DNA from: Lumbricus rubellus
Lineage: Eukaryota > Annelida > Clitellata > Crassiclitellata > Lumbricidae
DNA length: 64,000 nt
Reading direction: 5' to 3'
Assembly: GCA_945859605.1 (NCBI GenBank)
Contig: OX243828.1
Coordinates: 23,291,109 to 23,355,108 of the forward strand
Below are positions 1 to 11,366 of this stretch, in pieces. Position 1 is the stretch's first letter; each line of letters starts with the position of its first letter. Below the pieces are notes generated by a model that was not told the origin of the DNA, made no database searches, and saw nothing but the letters and a program-made list of their open reading frames with translations. Position numbers and translations under genes: made by a program.

Positions 1-397
1 TTGCACGGAATCGTACGCAGCGATACACTTAGGTAGAGTCATAAGCGTTGATAGATCTGTAATTGCGCACAGCTCAGAACTTATCAAACGGCAATAGATC
101 AAATGAAGGGCAAACTAAGTACATTATATTACAGTTCTGTATGGAATTACAGTACGAAAGAGTAAAAAAAGTGCATCAGCAAAAATACTTCCCCCCCACA
201 CCAAGAGCGTAGCCAGGAAAAAAGTAAATATGGTGGGGGAAAGCATCCCATTGGTCATTGTTGCAGAGTACAAGGTAAATTTTGAAATTTGTTGTGTTTA
301 ATAAAAAAATTATTTTGGGGTTGGGAGGGGTGTTGACTGTTGAAATGCGGAAACCTAAATATGCCTACACTCCACACAACGGATGATCAGTATGCAA

Positions 398-650
398 CAG
401 TGGCGGCGCCAGGATTTTAGCTTTTTTAGCTTGGGGGGGCTGACTTGGACGAAAAATTTCTGACGACCTTTTTTTAGTCATCCAATGGTTTTTAGGCTTA
501 TTTTTTCCCGGTTTTGATCTTTGTGAGATGAGTGGCTGTGTACTCGTGGTTGTAGACATTTTCCGAATTTTTCTTTGGGGGGGGGGGGGGGCTAAGCGCC
601 ATTTAGTGGGGGGGGGGCTTAGCCCCCTAGATCCCCTGGCGCCGCCACTG
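398..650. mobile_element. hAT-type MITE with 8-bp target duplication
   Basis: A 253-bp element is bounded by perfect inverted termini, CAGTGGCGGCGCCAGG on the left and its complement on the right. An 8-bp direct repeat GTATGCAA flanks it at 390-397 and 651-658. An 8-bp duplication with CAGTGGCG-type ends is characteristic of non-autonomous hAT superfamily elements. The interior has poly-G runs and no transposase. Confidence 0.88.
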
Positions 651-779
651 GTATGCAATGTCTATGCATGATATAAATATTTCATTTCTTCAAGAAAATG
701 AAGTTATACCACAACTTATTACATGAGGAAGAAAATGAAAGTGGACTAAACTAGGCATAGATCTGTTTCTGCACAAAAA

Positions 780-1890
780 TTATTCCAGGATGTTGCTCGA
801 ATCAGCAAAATCTCTTTCTCAACAGTATTACATTGCAACACTCGAGATATACCGAGAAAAAGTGATCGTTGACAAAAAGCTACTCAAGTATGGCATCACT
901 GATGAATCACGTGGAGCAGCTGCTGCTACAGTTGCTATAGCTACAGTTGCTATAGCAACAGTTGCTGCTTCTTGACTGCTTCCTCAAATGGCCAGTTTAT
1001 TTTTTGGAAATATTTTTTGTGGACGCAAATACGAACACCGTTACACATTATTGCATAGCCTGAGGCGTTACACATCACATAGCCTGGGGAGGCTAATGCT
1101 GGGGGTCAAAAGAGGTCATCATGACGCGTCAGGAAAGTATCTCTTGGCAGTTGGCCAACATCTCTTCTTTCTGGTAAGAAATATGTGCCAGAGAACAAAG
1201 AAATTAATGGAACAAAAAGAGGAAATACTACAGAAACGAAGGGTATTAAATTTCTTCAGGTTGTTCAAAACAGAAAAAATAGATAAATTAACGTCACAAG
1301 TTGAGGAAAAATATACCAATGATGGAGTTTCTATATACACAGATCTTGCCTGATGTTTGCTGATGACAGTGCGGCAGAACTTCTGCCGCAGAAGAGCCAA
1401 ATTTTATTAGAAAATATGTTACATAAAAATGGAGAAACAAAATTACAAAGATAGCCATCTAAAAACTGATTTTTTGAAAATGACAACATACAAAGTTTGA
1501 GATACTTAACAATCCAACCATGTGAATGGTTGCGTGAGTTACCGCACGGCCTATAATAATTATTATCATATTAGAAACCAACTTGAATGTAATTGAAAGT
1601 TGAACCATGGCTTAATAACCAGGATGCACAGTATTTATTCACAACTTTTTAGGAAGTAAAACAGGTCCACAAACTTGAAATGAGACATCCTAGTTCAAAT
1701 TCTTTATTGAAACCTTTGCCAAAACATTTTCATGAAGAAGAATATACACAACAAAATTTCATTGAAAAAACAAACAAATTGGCACGCAGGCAACAAAGGG
1801 ACCTCAGAAGGGATAATGATAACGCTAAGAGGAGGAACCCCCAATTACCATGTAGAAAATGTGGACAGAAGTCACAGAACGGAAATTAAA
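780..1890 (+). other. Unrecognised open stretches, possibly a decayed gene or transposon
   Basis: Three plus-strand open stretches (790-975, 988-1353, 1680-1889) show mixed, lysine-rich protein-like composition rather than low complexity. The second contains a helical, basic run (residues about 55-100, with LAVGQHLFFLVRN and RTKKLMEQKEE). The first ends in an alanine/valine repeat built from a short tandem DNA repeat. I recognise no family and see no clear splice structure. A dead transposon or pseudogene is more likely than a working gene. Confidence 0.25.
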
Positions 1891-2706
1891 ACAGGTTCAT
1901 AGGCTGTCTAACTTACACAGGCAAATGGAGCAATGGCACACAGTTGGATAAATATTCATCATAGGGTGCTAAGCCATGTACAGTGCTGTACACAGCTCAG
2001 TGGCCTAGATATGCAGCTAATCAGTAACAGCCTTTTACCACAATTTAAGAACTTTTTATGACAGTACAAAGTTCACTTCTGCATATTTCAACGTACACCG
2101 AGTTCACATTGCATTCAAACTACAGCAGCAATACCAATGTGGTTCAATATGACATAATCTCTAAGCCCTGCACAGTTATATTTTGTGAAGCTCTATATAA
2201 TAAAGATCAATATAAATAATCATGAGAGTCCACGTCCCCAACTCTTCTGCAGTTGCTCACACCATCATGCTGAATCCAAAGAAGCAAAATAATTTGTACG
2301 AACTGACCGGTATAGACGGAATAAATAAGGGCGAAATAAGTTTAATAGGTTAAGATTGCTCAAAACTTTCTTACAAAGACATTTTAAGTATCCAAATTAA
2401 TTTATCCAGATAGGGCACTCAGTAACCAGTGGTGGGGCCACCATATGTCAGGTCATTTCACCAGCATATTTTACTCTTGACCTGCCTTTTTTGGAATCCT
2501 CAACATCTTATTTACAATCTTGAACACGAGTTGAGTCAGACGTAAAATTTTGGTTCTGACCATTGTACGTAAATATGAATTGCCTTTAAGACTGTTAAGT
2601 TTCTTTTAAAAATTCGTATGTTTGGTCAAGATATGGGCTAAAAACCGGAGGGATTACTTTTTTTGGCGCACCCTGTAATAGGCAAATAACTTAGTATAAC
2701 TATGGA
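1891..2706. other. Non-coding stretch, nothing recognised
   Basis: AT-rich sequence without a credible coding region. The segment near 2640-2682 ends in GGCGCACCCTGTAATA, which resembles a Tc1/mariner terminus, but no partner end was found. Confidence 0.4.
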
Positions 2707-2835
2707 ATATGTGGGGGCACGGTGGTGAAGTGGTAGGTTTGGTGCCTTAGCGCTGGAGTGTATTTATTCATTCGTAAACTATATAGACCTCTAGCGCCCT
2801 TCAAGGAAACTACTCAGAGGTGCTCCAGACCCAAG
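2707..2835. mobile_element. Composite relic: SINE head joined to an inverted LINE/SINE tail
   Basis: Bases 2707-2755 match the plus-strand 5' head of the abundant tRNA-derived SINE (gcacggtggtgaagtggt). Bases 2756-2835 match the common 3' tail in the opposite direction (agcgcccttcaag, then actcagaggtgctcc). The two halves meet head to tail in inverted orientation, probably from one insertion into another followed by deletion. Confidence 0.6.
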
Positions 2836-3970
2836 AGCACCCAAAAAGAACAGTTGTAAGTTTAGCGAGAATGGATTCTGGCAGAATCACAGGGTGTAGG
2901 CATAGCTCTCAAGGAAGGCCATTCCAGATCACCATAGAATGATCTGCATCATCAGTTCCTGACAACAGCCATTTTGCGTCGATGGTTATGAGTAAATTAT
3001 CTCCATTGTACTCGATCAATTGTCAAATCCATTGTAATCGTCAAATCCATTGTTCGCATTTAGTAGTTAGTTACGCCCTTATTTATTCCATCCATCCGAC
3101 ACATAGCCTTGGTGCCTTTGTCTCTCTTCCTTCCGGCAGCACAGTTGGTTAATAATTATTCCAATAGAGAAAGGCAAGTGGTGTCAAATGTTGCGGAAGA
3201 GGAGGGAGAAGAAGAAGCAAAAAAATCAAAAACCTAGAAAGGCCAGCAGCCCCTGGAGACATCCAACCAGCCAGCCAGGGGGAGAAACCCAAGACAGCAT
3301 GCAGCCAGTCATCAGTGGGGGGGGTAACCAGCTGATTGGAAAGACGGGGAGGGGAGTAAGGGGGGAGGAGGGAAGAGAAGCGTAGAAACTAGAAACCCAA
3401 GTCAACACAGCATCAAAAGAAGATTATCATCCGCAGAGAGATACATAGAGAGAGATACAGAGAGAGATACATAGAGAGAGAGAAGAGTTTTTATCTGGTA
3501 ATAATGTTTATTACGTGTATTTCTAAAGTCAAGGATATAAATCCCTGTAGTGAGTAGTCGAGTCGCTCGGCGGCTACTGATCAAAGGAAAGTCGGCGCTT
3601 TCATGTATACGGGTAGAAAATCTTTCTATATTATATTATATCATATCATTGTCGTCATCACACGCTCACAAAGGAAACGAGAAATTGGTCTAATTATCTA
3701 CTTCGCAATTAAAAAGAGCGCTGGCTTCATCATATCTGATCTCATCCCTTCTACCTGATTATTTTTCTTATCTATGCGTATACGCATTGTCTTTGTCTAC
3801 CATTGTCCTATTATCCATCTTATCCTTCCGCCATTCCTTCCTTTCCCATTCTTATCCTTTAATTATCTTATTTTTTCCTTTGTCTTGCCTGATCCGACCT
3901 GTGTGCGCCTACAGTTGAAGCCCTGCAATATTGGTTGATGCCTGCACCTTATAAATCATTAACAAGTAAA
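2836..3970. other. Intronic sequence, no gene seen
   Basis: This holds a GA-rich patch (3180-3480) and a TCF/LEF consensus site in inverted form (GATCAAAG, 3579-3586). The sequence then becomes pyrimidine-rich (3720-3890). No coding region is credible. Confidence 0.5.
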
Positions 3971-3974
3971 GAAA

Positions 3975-4343
3975 TTAATTAATTAATAATAATAATAATT
4001 GTTATTATTATTATTGTTATTATTATTATGATGATGATGATGATGATTATGATGATATATGATGATGATGATATATGATGATGATAATGATGATGATAAT
4101 GATGATTATGATATATGATGATGATGATATATGATATATGATGATGATATATGATGATGATGATGATGATATATGATGATGATGATGATGATGATAATGA
4201 TATATGATAATGATGATAATGATGATGATGATGATGATATATGATGATGATGATGATGCTGATGATATATGATGATGATAATGATGATATATGATGATGA
4301 TGATATATATGATGATGATGATGATATATGATGATGATGATAT

Positions 4344-4384
<41 letters not shown>

Positions 4385-4540
4385 AATATGATGATGATGA
4401 TGATGATGGTGACAATGATGATAATGGTGACGATGATGATATATGATGATGATGATGATGATGATATATGATAATGATGATAATGATGATATATGATGAT
4501 GATGATGATATATGATGATGATGATAATGATGATATATGA

Positions 4541-4584
<44 letters not shown>

Positions 4585-4591
4585 ATGATAT

Positions 4592-4623
<32 letters not shown>

Positions 4624-4730
4624 ATATGATGATAATGATGATATATGATGATGATGATATATATATATATATATGATGATGATGATATATGATGATGATG
4701 ATGATGATGATGATGATGGTGACGATGACG
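3975..4730. repeat. Compound (GAT)n / (AT)n microsatellite
   Basis: About 750 bp of alternating GATGAT and ATATAT runs with interspersed GATAAT units. The long histidine/isoleucine/serine-rich open frames across it are artefacts of the repeat. Confidence 0.95.
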
Positions 4731-4864
4731 ATGAGTGTCACCAATTAGATCTTCGGATATGATTTGGGCAAAAATAATAATACTAATTATAACCACAAAT
4801 AGTGTTAATCATTACGTTCACTTCCATAATCGTATCCTGCTGGTTCAGGAAATAAATTGAATTA

Positions 4865-5067
4865 AATTCAATAATAATACTAATAACACTGCTACAAAAA
4901 AAATAATAGCAATAATTTTTAAAAATAATAAAAATAATGATAATGATAATAATGATAATAACAACAATAATAATAATAATAATTTACCATTCAGCACTTT
5001 AACGCTGTGGCCTTCGAGAGGTCTTTTGTTGCATAACAATTAAAACGATAATGATAATAATAATAAC

Positions 5068-5114
<47 letters not shown>

Positions 5115-5124
5115 TAATAATAAT

Positions 5125-5177
<53 letters not shown>

Positions 5178-5197
5178 TAATAATAATAATAATAATC
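4865..5197. repeat. (AAT)n microsatellite, two blocks
   Basis: AAT/AAC trinucleotide runs at about 4868-4985 and 5045-5197 are separated by a short unique segment. The leucine- and isoleucine-run reading frames here are not genes. Confidence 0.95.
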
Positions 5198-5329
5198 TGA
5201 ACCACATCACTTGAATCCAATCTATTTCAAACGAATACAAAACTTGAGTCTAACGTCTAAATATTTAAAAATCCAATCGAAGTCAATCGAGTCCGATTTC
5301 TGTCACAAAAGGCAATGTGATTGTGTGAA

Positions 5330-5620
5330 TGTATGGATGGACTGAAGATTGACAGATGAAAGGAAATATGGATGGATGAGTGAATAAAGAAGGGATGGAT
5401 GGATATATGGATGTATGGATGAATAGATAGGCTGATGAATAACGAATGGAAGAACAGATGAATGGTTGAGTGGACAAAAGAGGGATAGATAGATAAATAA
5501 ATGGCCGCATGGATGTACAGATGACTGACAAATGATAAATGGCAGTTGAGACGGATGGATGGATGGATGAGTGGATCAAGGATGGAAAGATGGATGGATG
5601 TATGACTAATGAGTCAGACG
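5330..5620. repeat. Degenerate (GGAT)n repeat
   Basis: Imperfect ATGGATGG and ATGAATGG units extend for about 290 bp. No gene is supported. Confidence 0.85.
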
Positions 5621-5809
5621 ATTTTATCTGCCAATCGCAGAGATAGCAGATCAGCAAACGAGACAGAGACAAGCATCGGTCAACTGGATGGTCAATAAGG
5701 TGCCATGCATGTTGGTCTGCAGCTGGTGCCCACGTGTGCTCTATCCAACCAGCTTCAGCAGCCAGGCTTCCAAACAACTCCATATGTAAATGACAATTTA
5801 CTGATAGCC

Positions 5810-5865
5810 AACTTCTTGCTGAGGCTTCACTTTAGCCGGGTTGGGCCTGGAGCGCTTCTGAGTAG
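5810..5865 (+). mobile_element. LINE 3' end fragment
   Basis: The segment carries the shared tail signature (ttgggcctggagcgcttctgagtag in two pieces) directly upstream of a full SINE. It matches the 3' ends of the other LINE remnants in the window. Confidence 0.55.
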
Positions 5866-5872
5866 GTGGATA

Positions 5873-6103
5873 GTGTGGGGGGCGGCGGTATGTTCGGTGC
5901 ATTGGAGCCGGTAGGTTGCGGGTTCGAATCCACCTCAAGCCACCGCCGCGGATATAGGAACCCTGAGCAAGTCCTTCACTCGCAGTTGCCGATGAGCTTC
6001 GGCATGAAACCCTTATTCAGTGTCCGTGCTGTAGTCGGGAGCGCCTCTGAGTAGTGAGCTTGAATAGGTGCTAAAGCAAATGCGAGAAATAAATAGATAA
6101 ATA
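5873..6103 (+). mobile_element. tRNA-derived SINE, near full length
   Basis: The tRNA-like head contains B box GGTTCGAATCC. The body (agtccttcactcgcagttgc) and the LINE-like tail (cgggagcgcctctgagtag) follow, ending in AAATAAATAGATAAAT. It is a pol III retroposon and not a functional tRNA gene: only the A/B promoter boxes are conserved and the cloverleaf is lost. Confidence 0.85.
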
Positions 6104-6189
6104 TCAATGTCATTATCACATTATATCACACTTTTTCAATTTCATGCCATGCATTAAGTTGTCATGTCATATCATACCACAACATTACA

Positions 6190-6336
6190 CTGGGCTTAAT
6201 TCCCAGGGGTCACTCCGCTCTGTTCCTTAAGAACCTAAAAACTGTCTTATTTAGCTGTGGTTGGGCCAGGAGCGCCTCTGAGTAACCTACCTTGAAGAGG
6301 TGCTATATAAATTTCTGAAATAAATAAATAAATAAA
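6190..6336 (+). mobile_element. LINE 3' end fragment
   Basis: A decayed LINE ORF2 end (reading like ...NLKTVLF) is followed by gagcgcctctgagtaac and gaagaggtgctatataaatt, then an ATAA repeat tail. It lacks the tRNA-like head, so it is a LINE 3' end rather than a SINE. Confidence 0.6.
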
Positions 6337-6391
6337 ACAAATGATCCATTGCACCATGCAGAGTACGTTACCCCACCTTAATGTTGCATTT

Positions 6392-6394
<3 letters not shown>

Positions 6395-6442
<48 letters not shown>

Positions 6443-6619
6443 TACGACGATTTATATGGCGCAGTAACACAGCCATGCCGGTACAAGGGCGCCTTACAAA
6501 CCAGCTACACGGGATAAGCCCTAGCGAACAAGTGTGTACAAATTTCTGAAATAAATAAATAAATAAATAAATAAAATAAATATTAACCTTGAGCAGAAGC
6601 CAATCCAGGTAGGGCTTAC
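6395..6619. repeat. (AAT)n block and a second AAATAA tail
   Basis: An (AAT)n run occupies 6395-6441. An unassigned 100-bp segment follows, ending in another AAATAAATAAAT tail (about 6540-6582), only about 40 bp from the donor splice site of the HMG exon. Confidence 0.7.
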
Positions 6620-6875
6620 CTTTCTACCAAGGATCTGATTGATGGCCGCCGATTCCTTCAAAGTGCACTCTTCGATCACCTTCTGCCGCATTTCCTTCAT
6701 GAACAGCATGTAGGCATTTAAAGGTTTCTTGATGTACGGCCGTTTCTTCTCCTGCGGCAAATCGCTGCCTCCCGCACCGCCCCCGCCTCCCCCTCCGCCG
6801 CCGCCCATGACTCCATGGCTGTGGTGACCCTGTGATCCGTTAATTTTACACCGAGACGGCAACGGATGGCAGTCC
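6620..6875 (-). CDS. TCF/LEF: TCF/LEF exon with first half of HMG box
   Basis: This exon encodes the start of the DNA-binding HMG box of a TCF/LEF factor, which binds CTTTGWW sites and recruits beta-catenin or Groucho/TLE. It is 256 bp long and begins one base before a codon boundary after a ...ctgtttag acceptor. It ends on a codon boundary at AAAG|gtaagc. The translation runs through a basic linker and a run of ten glycines, then [20 protein letters not shown] and [13 protein letters not shown]. These are the invariant start of the TCF HMG box, and the exon stops at the known boundary just before the conserved W-H-A-L. The long glycine run just before the box is unusual compared with the K/E-rich linker of vertebrate proteins. 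The family assignment is secure; which paralogue it is cannot be told. Confidence 0.95.
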
Positions 6876-8082
6876 CTAAACAGACACACAAGACACAATT
6901 CAGAATGTTACGTAAATAAATAATGTAATGTAATGTAATGACGACAATTTCAATGGCGCGTTTAATTTAGGAAAAGAGACAAATCCAGGTGACACCGTGA
7001 CGCACCGCATCCAGCTACACGTCAAAGCACATTAAAAATCAACAATGGCAAAAATATTGTGAACATAACAATGCCTGCCATTAATTGGCGGCAAAGAGAA
7101 CCCTCGGAATAAAATTTCTATCATCTTTAAATGGTAGATCAAAAGGATGCGGTCAAGGGCGTAAGACGCCGTAAGTTATAGGTGGTTTTTGCTAGAGGTG
7201 GAAAAAGGCTCCTCAGGACTTGATTGACATTTAGCATTACATTACGAAGCAGCCCAGTATATCACCAGTGTAGCATTTGGACAGCTATTTTCAGTATGTA
7301 TGAATAATATCGACATGATTAAGTAAGTAAGTAAGTATGTAAGTAAGTAGTCTTTATTTCCATCTTACAAAATGCATCACTTTGCATAAAACGATTATAT
7401 ACATTTACATGCATACATTCTTCAAAAGTCCATATACAAAGGCAATTAGCATAACAAAACTTTATTAAGCATCACAAAATTAAAAGAAATAACGGCTAAC
7501 AAAATTCATTTTATACTTCCACCACGATTCAAACATCAGCACACACGTCAGTAACTGCAAAGAAGACTTCTGCTTCAACTACAACTGCCAAAAATATCCT
7601 AAATTAATTCCTGTCAGAAGGAAATGATGTTGTGTTTCGTGCTCACGCGAAAATAATCACAACAGCAGGCCGCAATGATTCCGAGATTGGCGGCCATTAA
7701 CATCTGCGAGAGCATGTTTCTGAATTGCCGAGCAGCTTTCCGTTGATTGCATGCACAAAATGTTGGCAATTCATTTGGGTATTCAACGCTGAAGCTCCAT
7801 AAGCAAAACGAAAACAAATTTCAGGTGATCCGCAAAACATGATTCACACGAAGCGCTGTGGTGTAATCAAGGATCGTCTATCTACCCATTCATCTGAGGA
7901 ATTTATATAGCACCTCCATCAAGATAACTATTCACTATTATGCACATGGAACTATCAATCAGAAGAAGTTGGCTGATCAATGGATTTTCAGTATGTATTT
8001 CAGCAATCCCTCCATTCACAGGCATATAGCCTCCAAGTCGATGCCCACCACAAGCATCACTGTATGAATGTATGCGTATCAG
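6876..8082 (-). other. TCF/LEF intron, unique sequence
   Basis: Intronic. It contains a short (AAGT)n run (7322-7347) abutting a TTTATT-type retroelement tail, and a low-repeat stretch at 7400-7900. No exon is supported. Confidence 0.5.
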
Positions 8083-8290
8083 CACATGCCATATAGCACT
8101 TCTGCTAGCCTCATACTCAGAGGCGCTCCCAACCACAGCATGGACACAAAATCCGAGTTTCACGCCGAAGCGCATGATCAATTGTGAGTGAGGGATTTGC
8201 TCAGGGTCCATACACAACGGCTGAGCTGGATTCGAATCTGCAACCTTCTGCTCCAAGGCACCGAACATACCCATACACCACCATGCCCTG
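8083..8290 (-). mobile_element. tRNA-derived SINE
   Basis: On the minus strand the head carries B box AGATTCGAATCCAGC (a slightly degenerate form), followed by the usual body and the GAGCGCCTCTGAGTATGAG tail. The 3' end is worn. Confidence 0.82.
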
Positions 8291-8556
8291 GTGTCATGAA
8301 TGCACACAGACATGAAAGTCATCAGTCTATTCAACACCAAAAGAAACCACATTACTGCACACTATTCAGAGATATTCACATCCCAGATTCGCATCTGTGC
8401 GATGATGACCTTGCAAGTTAAAAATTCTCAGAACACTAATAACATCTGTATTTGAGGAATGTGTTCGAGAGCTATCTGTAAGCGTCTGCTTTCCATAAAG
8501 TCGTCGTCCATTAACAGCAGAAAGTGATTTTTGTTGCTTTCAGAATATGTCGAATG

Positions 8557-8617
8557 TTACCCGGCCCTTTCATCATCATCATCGTCTTCAGATGTTTGTG
8601 GGGCTTTACACCAACAT
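8557..8617 (-). CDS. Candidate terminal exon of a nested gene
   Basis: After a good acceptor (gtgaacttttcag) the minus strand is open for 20 codons: CWCKAPQTSEDDDDDERAG, then stop TAA at 8557-8559. Joined to the exon at 9232-9337, the phase fits exactly (AA from that exon plus A here gives lysine). An acidic C-terminal tail before the stop is typical of many nuclear or chaperone proteins, but I do not recognise the family. It cannot be a TCF exon because the joined frame would stop. Neither exon has repeat-like composition. Alternative explanation: a chance pairing of splice-like motifs, or part of an old transposase. Confidence 0.42.
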
Positions 8618-9231
8618 CTGAAAAGTTCACAGTAATAATGTAACAGTATTAACCATAAATGTCCATTTAAATAGCATTTCCCCATATATATGATACGTAT
8701 CATGTCTCTTTTACAAGCTAGATGGAAGCTGAATGAAATCTTGCATTGATTGCCAGGGTGAATAATAATAATTTATTCATGATAACAAGAAGTTTAAAAC
8801 CTTAACCGGACATGCCACTAAAACAACTTAAGAGAGAAAATGTGAAAATAGGATTTTCCTAATACACAGTATTACAAACCGCTACCACAGTCTGAACTTT
8901 TCAGGTGATTCTCGGTATGAATAATAACTTTCGAAATTTTCATGAGAAAACATTGAGGTGAAATATGAAATAATTGATGACAATCAGCAAATATATAATT
9001 ATTTGATCTACAGTTCTGTGCCTAATGTGTCTATAATTTGAAAGATAATGCCTAGCCAATTCAACAGGTTATTATAGTTAGGCAATTATAGAAATAGATA
9101 CTTTGAAATGCAACGGCTATATTTAAAATATAAATAAATCAAGTATGGTATTTTTGGATACGAAAACAAAACCAAAAGAAGACAGAACTATACACAAAAG
9201 ATCAAAAACTCAAGTCATGAAATATACTTAC

Positions 9232-9337
9232 TTTCTGATGCCAACATCTTCTGGATAACTTTCAACAGCTTCCAATATTCCGGGTTTGAAAATGTCAGGC
9301 AACTGCAGGCAAGCGATATAAACTGATAACTCATCTT
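9232..9337 (-). CDS. Candidate penultimate exon of a nested gene
   Basis: A 106-bp minus-strand exon candidate lies between acceptor ...ccgttacag and donor AGAAA|gtaagt. It enters with two bases completing a codon. It then encodes DELSVYIACLQLPDIFKPG and ILEAVESYPEDVGIRK without a stop, a balanced protein-like composition. It leaves two bases over, which the exon at 8557-8617 completes. Spliced after the TCF exon 11826-12038 it gives an immediate stop, so it belongs to something else. A minisatellite lies directly upstream in the presumed intron. No further upstream exon was found, and I do not recognise the protein. Confidence 0.42.
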
Positions 9338-9344
9338 CTGTAAC

Positions 9345-9700
9345 GGATCGTATGTTATATCTATCTTCTGTATGTTATATTTATGTTCTGTATTGCATCA
9401 TAATCTATCTTCTGTGTTGCATCATATGTTTTACCTATCTTCTGTATGTTATATCTATCTTCTGTATCGCATCATAATCTATCTTCTGTGTTGCATCATA
9501 TGTTTTACCTATCTTCTGTATGTTATATCTATCTTCTGTATCGCATCGTATGCTATATCTATCTTCTGTATTGCATTATATGCTATATCTATATTCTGTG
9601 TGTTATATCTATCCTCTGTATCACATCGTATGTTATAGATCTATCTTCTGTATTGCATCATATGTTATATCTATCTTCTGTATTGCATTATATGTTAAAT
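9345..9700. repeat. Minisatellite, about 30-bp unit
   Basis: About a dozen imperfect copies of a unit built on atctatcttctgta plus tgcatcatatgttat. The cysteine/isoleucine/tyrosine-rich open frames across it follow from the repeat. Confidence 0.92.
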
Positions 9701-9742
9701 CCAAAAAGTAATAACTGCATATGCAGTGCTTCATGTAGTGAA

Positions 9743-9955
9743 TATAATATAATAATAATTTTATAATAATATATCATAATATAATATAATAAGGGGAGAG
9801 GGAGGGGGAGGGGAGGGGCGGAGGTGGGAGAGGGGAAGGGGAGTTGTTGGGCGAGGGGAGGGGTAGGGGTGGGGAGGGGCTGTGGGAGGCGGAAGTAGGG
9901 AGGGATGGCTGGATGCTCTTTTCAGCCACAGCAACGCGTGGCCGGGTTCAGCTAG
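9743..9955 (+). mobile_element. Helitron-like 3' end, 5' part missing
   Basis: A G-rich GGGGAGGG-type tract (about 9793-9905) is followed by cagcaacgcgtggccgggtt and CAGCTAG|T. The same arrangement and 3' end occur in the complete element at 31970-32564. The 5' terminus is not visible; an ATAAT repeat takes its place. Confidence 0.6.
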
Positions 9956-9956
9956 T

Positions 9957-11366
9957 AATATAATATAATAGTGCACCTCTGTCACGCATTCTAAAGAATA
10001 GATACTGGTAAATTCTATCAAATAGGCTTACAATTTACAAATTTGAATCCATGTCTGCCAGGGTCAGTATAAACAGGACCTTAAATGGCTTGGCACCCTT
10101 TCAAAGGGGGGGCACTGGTGGTGAAAGATCCCATCCAGTGGTGACGGGTCAAGGTCAGAGGCCAGTCAAGGTTATGGACCATACGTCAGCTGGAGAAAGC
10201 ATATTTATACTTATTTACCAAGGACCAACCATCAATGGTAGAAGAAGACATACAGCTAACCAAGGGCTCCTATATCTTTAGCGCCATGCAATGTATCTAG
10301 ATGTCTATGAGCTAACATACGGACTGTGAAAAACAGTTGACTTCTATCACCCATCCACGGTTCATGGGTCATAAACGACATCTGGTTTCACAATCAAAAC
10401 CCCTTTCACACACCCACCGAAGGAAACAAAACCGTCAAAACAACCTTCTCCGGTTTCCCACTCAACCAGGCTCACATAACAACTGTACATCTTCTGGTTC
10501 TCTATTCAAAAATCCCGTCACACTAAAACAAGTGACCACTGGTTTTGTAGTGAGAAACCAACTTTACGAAAAGAAACATCTTATCACCACCACCCTGCAA
10601 ACATAACACTTGTGGTTTGAAGGGGAACACAAACAACGTGGAGTTGTTTCTCCTTAATTCCTCACTGGATAAAAAAATTTCCCCCATTCAACACACAGAC
10701 TGCCTTTCCCCATACACGTCTTTCAATGTCCTTTCCACAACTAAATTGCCTAACATATGTCTATTACACCCTGCAAGCCTAATAGCCGTGGTAATCTCAA
10801 TTCAATTCAAGTCGCTTTTTTATTGCAACCAGAAAAACAACAAGATGACATCAAAATTATAAAATATGCATGCATTGGCAACAAAGGGGGCCATGGTTGG
10901 ACATCCTGCTGGGGGGTCACCCAAGTAAAAAATTCCCAGGGAAAATTCTACAAGATAGCCAAAAAAGAAAATAATGAAATCAAATTAGGTGATAATAGAT
11001 TGCAAAAAGTTTAAATTGTAAAGAGCATGTAGAGAAACAAACTGAACTATACTTTAAGTAAAATTTCCAAACTTCTAAAGTCACTTATAAATACACATAT
11101 CTTAGTTAATTATCAATTCGATGGCAATTTCCGAAACACGTTACAATGCCGACAAATACAAGCAGGAGGGTCTGAAAGAAGATTTTATGGTATGCTGATT
11201 CCCACATGGAATTGCAGGGTGTCTGTCCTGTTAGTAGTTAACATTGATGTTAGCGATTAATGTTATATAAGATTAATGTTAGCAATTAATGTTAAATAAG
11301 ACTAATGCTAATTAATGGTTGTTTTATGTAATCGTACTAAGACTACCATGGTGATCTATTTCAACT
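9957..11366. other. TCF/LEF intron, no gene recognised
   Basis: Several short plus-strand open stretches occur (10051-10281, 10337-10606, 10757-11014), but they lack family similarity, coherent splicing or a shared frame. A TTTATTGCA motif near 10820 looks like a reversed retroelement tail. Confidence 0.45.

Larger units (their letters stand above)
1..6619 (-). other. TCF/LEF intron downstream of the HMG exon (left part of window)
   Basis: This is the genomic stretch after the donor site of the HMG exon on the minus strand. The next expected exon encodes the second half of the HMG box (the W-H-A-L-S-R-E-E-Q region) and the basic tail. I looked for it on the minus strand and saw no matching coding block, so it should lie left of the window. 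Repeats inside the stretch are listed separately. The remaining sequence is AT-rich and shows no recognised gene. Confidence 0.6.

Noticed and set aside
2640..2682. Possible Tc1/mariner terminus GGCGCACCCTGTAATA
   Set aside because: No inverted partner or target duplication could be found nearby.
4047..4796. 249-codon histidine/isoleucine/serine open frame on the minus strand
   Set aside because: It is a translation of GAT/AT microsatellite and has no non-repetitive content.
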